This document shows positions 37,592 to 41,208 of a stretch of DNA of 41,208 bases, in pieces. Position 1 is the first letter of the stretch. Every line of letters begins with the position of its first letter. The notes beneath the pieces are model-generated. The model saw nothing but the letters and a program-made list of their open reading frames with translations, made no database searches and had not been told where the DNA came from. Source of the DNA: Chara braunii (Eukaryota; Streptophyta; Charophyceae; Charales; Characeae); NCBI GenBank assembly GCA_003427395.1, contig BFEA01000400.1:886894-928101 (forward strand). Reading direction: 5' to 3'. Both the position numbers and the translations under genes were made by a program.

Positions 37592-37603
37592 GCTCCGATA
37601 CCA
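37592..37603 (-). promoter_or_regulatory. Primer-binding site, initiator Met tRNA type
   Basis: On the minus strand, three bases after the 5' LTR, TGGTATCGGAGC differs by one base from TGGTATCAGAGC, the plant site complementary to the 3' end of initiator-Met tRNA. Confidence 0.8.
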
Positions 37604-37606
37604 AAA

Positions 37607-38545
37607 TGCAAGGAAAATGAGCGATAGCGAATTCCAGAAACCAAGCAGCATTATCCACATGAAACTAGATAGTCGTGACCTCGAAACAAAAGCAGAATTG
37701 CAACTCAAGTTCCACCAAATAAGAGCACAGCAAAAGCTCACAAGTGACAATGTTGGAATAGTCTCATCATCATGAACAAAGAACCAATGTCGATTTCCTA
37801 TCTGGCACTCTGCGCCCAGACTACAAATGGCAGATCCTATCTAGCCTATCTACAATGCTGGCTGGTGACGTCAACAGCTCCCCGAAGTACGAGCAGATCT
37901 CGGCCAATGCCGTTTGCCTCAAGCACCAGGTATGTCTCTCGCATCACTCACAACCCTGATCCCCCACACAGATGCCACGTGCACCCAAGGACCACCATGC
38001 GGCCCATCCAGCACCTCGCAGGCCAGCTCAGCTATGGCTGCCTGTGTATCCCTTGCTCGCCCGTGAGCGCGTGGGCGCTTGCCTGCCAGTAGCGCAGCAG
38101 CGCTTGCGCAGCATGTAGCAAGTGCCCGAATGCCAAATGCGAGGGCAGGCACTTTCCTAAATGGAAGTGGCCTGCCTGCTGTGTGCGGCCTGGCTGCGCT
38201 GGGCCCCTGCCCAGAAGCTTCCGGTATGCCCCAAGTGGCTGAGCCCCAGTCCAAGCGAATCAGGCCCAGGGCCTATGGCAGTTACCCGTGTTCAACTGCC
38301 CGCAGCCTGTGTTCGGTCCATGTTGCATATCTGGCCCGGGGCCTACCTCAGTTACATGTGGAAAAGGCAGCCAGAGCCTGGGCACTCTCAACCAACTGGT
38401 GCTGCGCAACTGCCTGAATTTCCCCAGTTGCGTGGTAGCCGAAAATATAGGCCTCTTGTCCTTGGTCGGGCCTGCCTTCACTTAAGGCGGCCGACACTGT
38501 TGAAAACAGGGCCCAGTAGGGCTCGTCTAGGTCTTGAGCCTCGCA
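37607..38545 (-). repeat. 5' LTR (right copy)
   Basis: On the minus strand it starts TGCGAGGCTCAAG and ends CCTTGCA, so the ends form a short inverted repeat (TGCRAGG). It has about 22 extra bases near 38415-38440 (containing AATTTCCCCAGTTGCGTGG) that the other LTR lacks. Confidence 0.85.
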
Positions 38546-38875
38546 CAACAGCTAGCTGCCAAGAAAAAGACAGGACTTGACATGTGACTAAGCATGCTGC
38601 CTAAAAACTTTTGATGCAGACAGAGTCCCAGGAGTGTCAGTTGAGTTCTCTAGAATTAGAAGCCCTGTGTGGGTTGTTTCGGCAAAAAGATTAGTTAGTC
38701 AATTTTCAGCATGGCTTGACCATACATGAACTGGTTTCAAAAAAAAAAAAAAACATGAACTGGTCCTACTCAAGTTAGAGCCGTCAATGTCACAGTGAGT
38801 TCGTTGCGTTAGCACTCTGGGAGGGTACTATTGCCCAGGAGGGGGGAAACTCTCTACCTTGACAATGCGAACTAG

Positions 38876-38942
38876 GGCTCGATGCCCTTGATCGTGTACT
38901 CCTTGACTTTGATTTCGCCTTCCGTGATTTGTCCTTCATCGG
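38876..38942. CDS. Candidate exon, strand unresolved
   Basis: Plus reading: acceptor gcgaactag, 21 codons LDALDRVLLDFDFAFRDLSFI, donor GG followed by gtatat. Minus reading: acceptor gtgagtcacag before 38956, then HIPDEGQITEGEIKVKEYTI, KGIEP and a TAG at 38872, which would be a last exon. Both have coding-like composition because the frames are codon-aligned on opposite strands. One is probably genuine; I cannot tell which. Confidence 0.4.
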
Positions 38943-39149
38943 GTATATGAAGCCCTCCTGTGACTCACATGCAGAATGACAAACAGAGCATACTCAGTTA
39001 GGAAGACCACATCAGCGGACTGAACAATAGTAGTGCAAACTGAAGCCAGATGGTCCAGTAACCGGACACATTCTTTTTGTTAGATAAAGAGCACATCCCG
39101 ATGCACAGACAGAAAATCTTCGAGGTCAATCAGCTTTTTTATTCACCAG

Positions 39150-39185
39150 TGACAGTTCAAGCAGAACGTCCCGAAAGTCAGGAGG
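39150..39185 (+). CDS. Candidate mini-exon P4
   Basis: A strong acceptor (cttttttattcaccag) and donor (GGAGG then gtaagg) bound 36 bases with two open frames (TVQAERPESQE or DSSSRTSRKSG). The splice signals are good, the coding evidence is minimal. Confidence 0.25.
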
Positions 39186-39311
39186 GTAAGGAACCCCATC
39201 TCCCCTTCCCCTGATGGGTATTGGTGGTGTGATCATTACTTCGAATACCTTCCTGATGCAAGGTTGCATGCGCCGTCCAGCTTGCGAGGGAGGCCAGTGC
39301 TCAGGAAACTA

Positions 39312-39415
39312 CCGCCTTCCCCCGAACACAATGCACCATCATCATGAGCGTATACAGGCCATCTTTCTGCCACCGTACAATCACAATGACAGTGTGTTGT
39401 GCTTGGAGGAAGACA
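39312..39415. mobile_element. Foldback MITE, copy 4 (diverged)
   Basis: Left end CCGCCTTCCCCCGAACACAA, right end GTGTTGTGCTTGGAGGAAGACAG-like, about 104 bp, with TA before the left end only. The terminal block CTTCCCCCGAA is shared with copy 5 rather than CTTCACCCGAA of copies 1-3. Confidence 0.6.
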
Positions 39416-39760
39416 GAAGTCACCCCATTGGATGAACATGGGAAAGTAATTATGCAGCTACCTTATGATCACCAAATGCTGGGAAGGCCTGGTATCAGCG
39501 CACTACAACCGCTTACTGAAATTTGAAAGTGATGCGTCTGTCCATCAGTTAAAACAGGAAGGACACAGAGAACATAGAATGGCACGCGTGCAAGGACGGC
39601 ATGGGATTGCACAAGTCGAGAAACTGCTGTCTCAGTGGTTTCTCTTCTCAAAAGAACCCTGCTGGGTTCTCTTGGAGGTGATTATACCTCCCTGACTCTG
39701 AATGCTCCTCGGATGGGGAATGCCGCATGGGCCTATCATATGTTCTTGCGGGTTCCATAG

Positions 39761-39812
39761 CTCTGGAAAAAGTCCGAAATAGCCAAGTACTGCAGGAAAG
39801 CGTCACAAACTG
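39761..39812 (+). CDS. Candidate exon P5
   Basis: Acceptor gggttccatag and donor ACTG followed by gtacgg bound 52 bases. Two frames are open (LWKKSEIAKYCRKASQT or LEKVRNSQVLQESVTN). The second would be phase-compatible with one reading of P4. Low confidence; the donor is weak. Confidence 0.25.
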
Positions 39813-39885
39813 GTACGGTTGGCAGGAGACCAATCATATCGGAGGTTTGCATCCCCAGGTCATGTCTGGAGGTTCAGGCCTCCGC

Positions 39886-39991
39886 AAGTTCTTCCCCAGA
39901 ATACAGCGTACGGTAATTATAGGTGTATTTGGGGAATCGTTCAGTCTAAATGCAGTTATCATGACCGTACGTTATATTCGGGGGAAGAAAG
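39886..39991. mobile_element. Foldback MITE, copy 5 (diverged)
   Basis: Left CAAGTTCTTCCCCAGAATA, right TATTCGGGGGAAGAAAG followed by TA. Inner arms GTACGGTAATTATA and CATGACCGTAC pair with interruptions, and ATTATAGGTGTATTT recalls ATTATAGCTGTATTT of copy 1. Confidence 0.6.
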
Positions 39992-41147
39992 TAGAGTACA
40001 CCTGCTTCGAACTCTGGTGCAAGTCCTATGACACGGGATTACTCCATTCTGTCAACGAGCTCATGGAATACACCAACTTACCAACCAGGTTCCATCCTCA
40101 GCTTGGCAAGCCACAACTGCAGCACAGATACAATGCTTAAATGCTGCAAACGTGGTCTGCTGCGACTCAAGTGCTCAGTTAGTGCGTTGCCAAAATATCA
40201 TCAATGTATGGTCCTCTCAGGACTGCAGACCTCCGGACACTGCATATATTACTGACGAACAGGACATCTCCAGCTGATTGGCCTGTGCGATAACGACACC
40301 ACTACTTTTGTTAACTACATCAACGGAAGGTTTTTCATCATCACATCAATTGAAACTTGAAAGTTAATCAATCTCATGCGAGATGTACTAGGCTTTACTT
40401 TCACAGTGAATGCATCCTGCTTCGCCACCCTTCTGCCTAGGACTTTTGTTGATATAAATTGACAAGGCAATCTACATAAGCACCCCTATCATGCCAAATT
40501 TCACCCCCAAAGAAAGTCTGGTAGACCACATTGGAGTTAAACCAGAAATGTACTTAAAAGTTAAAAGTTAAAAGTTAAACATTTACTGAGAATTTCGAAC
40601 TGGAAAACTCCTTGGAACAAACCATGTGGAAAACTGGAGATGTCCTCCGTAAGATGGGAACTGGAAATCTCCTGTGCGAGATATCTATGGCGAACACAAT
40701 GGCCGAGGTATGGAACCTCGGAAACTGGAAATCAAGGAAACGTCCTCAAGCAATCTCTCTAACTAGAGCTGATGCATAGAATGTCGCAGGTACAGCATGC
40801 TTGGAAATTGGAAATAACTTAAGGCAAACATATTCATAGAAGAACGGCTCTGGCCGTGCCATAAGTCACGTTCTGATGTGCAATCGCACATGTCAACCAC
40901 TGACAGCACTGGTGATGAATCCATTATGATAACCCTAAAATGACGAAAGCCAGGACGAAGAGGGAAGGATAGGAGAGGTATAAAAAAAGGAGGAAGAGGA
41001 GGACGGCAACAAGGCAACTCGTGGAGGAAGAGGAGAGGGAGAACAGGCAGAGGAGGGGGGATCAAATGATGACCGATAAGGAAAAGAGAGCGGGACCTCT
41101 ACGATAGTGGCAATTGAAAAGGAAGAGAAAGTTGGTGAGGGAGACAA

Positions 41148-41150
<3 letters not shown>
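39992..41150. other. No supported gene
   Basis: The motif AAAAGTTAAAAGTTAAA at about 40556 also occurs near 23937. Near 40600-40740 the phrase GGAAACTGGA/AACTGGAAATC recurs several times at irregular spacing. No domain or exon with convincing splice sites was found. Confidence 0.3.

Positions 41151-41208
<58 letters not shown>
41151..41208. repeat. (TC)n microsatellite at the window edge
   Basis: Twenty-nine TC units running to the last base; contig end or continuing repeat. Confidence 0.95.

Larger units (their letters stand above)
32578..38545 (-). mobile_element. LTR retrotransposon lacking protease, RT and RNase H
   Basis: Two LTRs (32578-33489 and 37607-38545) enclose, on the minus strand, a primer-binding site, a leader of about 1.3 kb, gag and a broken integrase, then a polypurine tract. 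The distance from the end of the Gag zinc region (34339) to the integrase Cys pair (34255) is under 100 bp, so the protease-RT-RNase H block of about 2 kb is deleted. This makes it a non-autonomous Ty3/Gypsy-like derivative. No matching 5-bp target duplication was found; the left LTR touches the poly(A) of the LINE. Confidence 0.85.

Overview
The window looks like nuclear DNA of a plant-lineage eukaryote with a large, repeat-rich genome. My best guess is a charophyte alga such as Chara. The grounds are spliced exons separated by kilobases of transposons, a plant-type LINE with a CCHC ORF1 and a zf-RVT tail, an LTR element primed by initiator-Met tRNA, and a Penelope-like element (PLE) of the permuted type known from green algae. 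The species is inference. There are no bacterial operons, CRISPR arrays or phage genes. The sequence is a draft: a 920-base N gap (14155-15074), scattered single Ns at 19614-20232, and an uncut Nextera mate-pair junction at 1487-1524.

Layout. 1-6.6 kb: one host exon (740-831, minus), homopolymer and CT tracts, a short A-tailed insertion with long target duplications, and an array of covarying hairpins (3979-4256) just upstream of a TATA motif in a hairpin loop. 6.67-7.45 kb: a 5'-truncated PLE ending in a hammerhead-like motif. 7.6-9.06 kb: a tRNA-Ser-like relic, A-tracts and one copy of a dispersed repeat. 9.06-12.35 kb: two more host exons (minus) around a 2.1-kb terminal-inverted-repeat element. 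12.6 kb: first copy of a roughly 105-bp foldback MITE with four more copies at 23.0, 23.6, 39.3 and 39.9 kb.

14.15-20.32 kb is the centrepiece, a nearly complete PLE. ORF1 has a CCHC knuckle, a charged helical region and a SAP-like end. It overlaps ORF2, which has an N-terminal GIY-YIG endonuclease, a Cys/His cluster and a reverse transcriptase. Pseudo-LTR direct repeats flank the ORFs, and the downstream repeat carries a TATA motif and a hammerhead-like motif. The upstream repeat is mostly hidden in the N gap.

20.57-20.85 kb: two further minus-strand host exons. The five minus-strand exons (20851 down to 740) share good splice sites. The phases of three neighbouring pairs agree, and one pair (20568 to 12347) needs at least one unseen exon. 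Together they suggest one gene of at least 20 kb with transposon-filled introns. Weaker plus-strand exon candidates lie at 21.7, 23.1 and 38.9-39.8 kb.

25.4-32.58 kb: a decayed L1-like LINE ending in poly(A). 32.58-38.55 kb: an LTR retrotransposon on the minus strand with two LTRs, PBS, PPT, a gag with two in-frame stops and a broken integrase, but no protease, reverse transcriptase or RNase H. 38.6-41.2 kb: exon candidates, two diverged MITEs and a terminal (TC)n tract.
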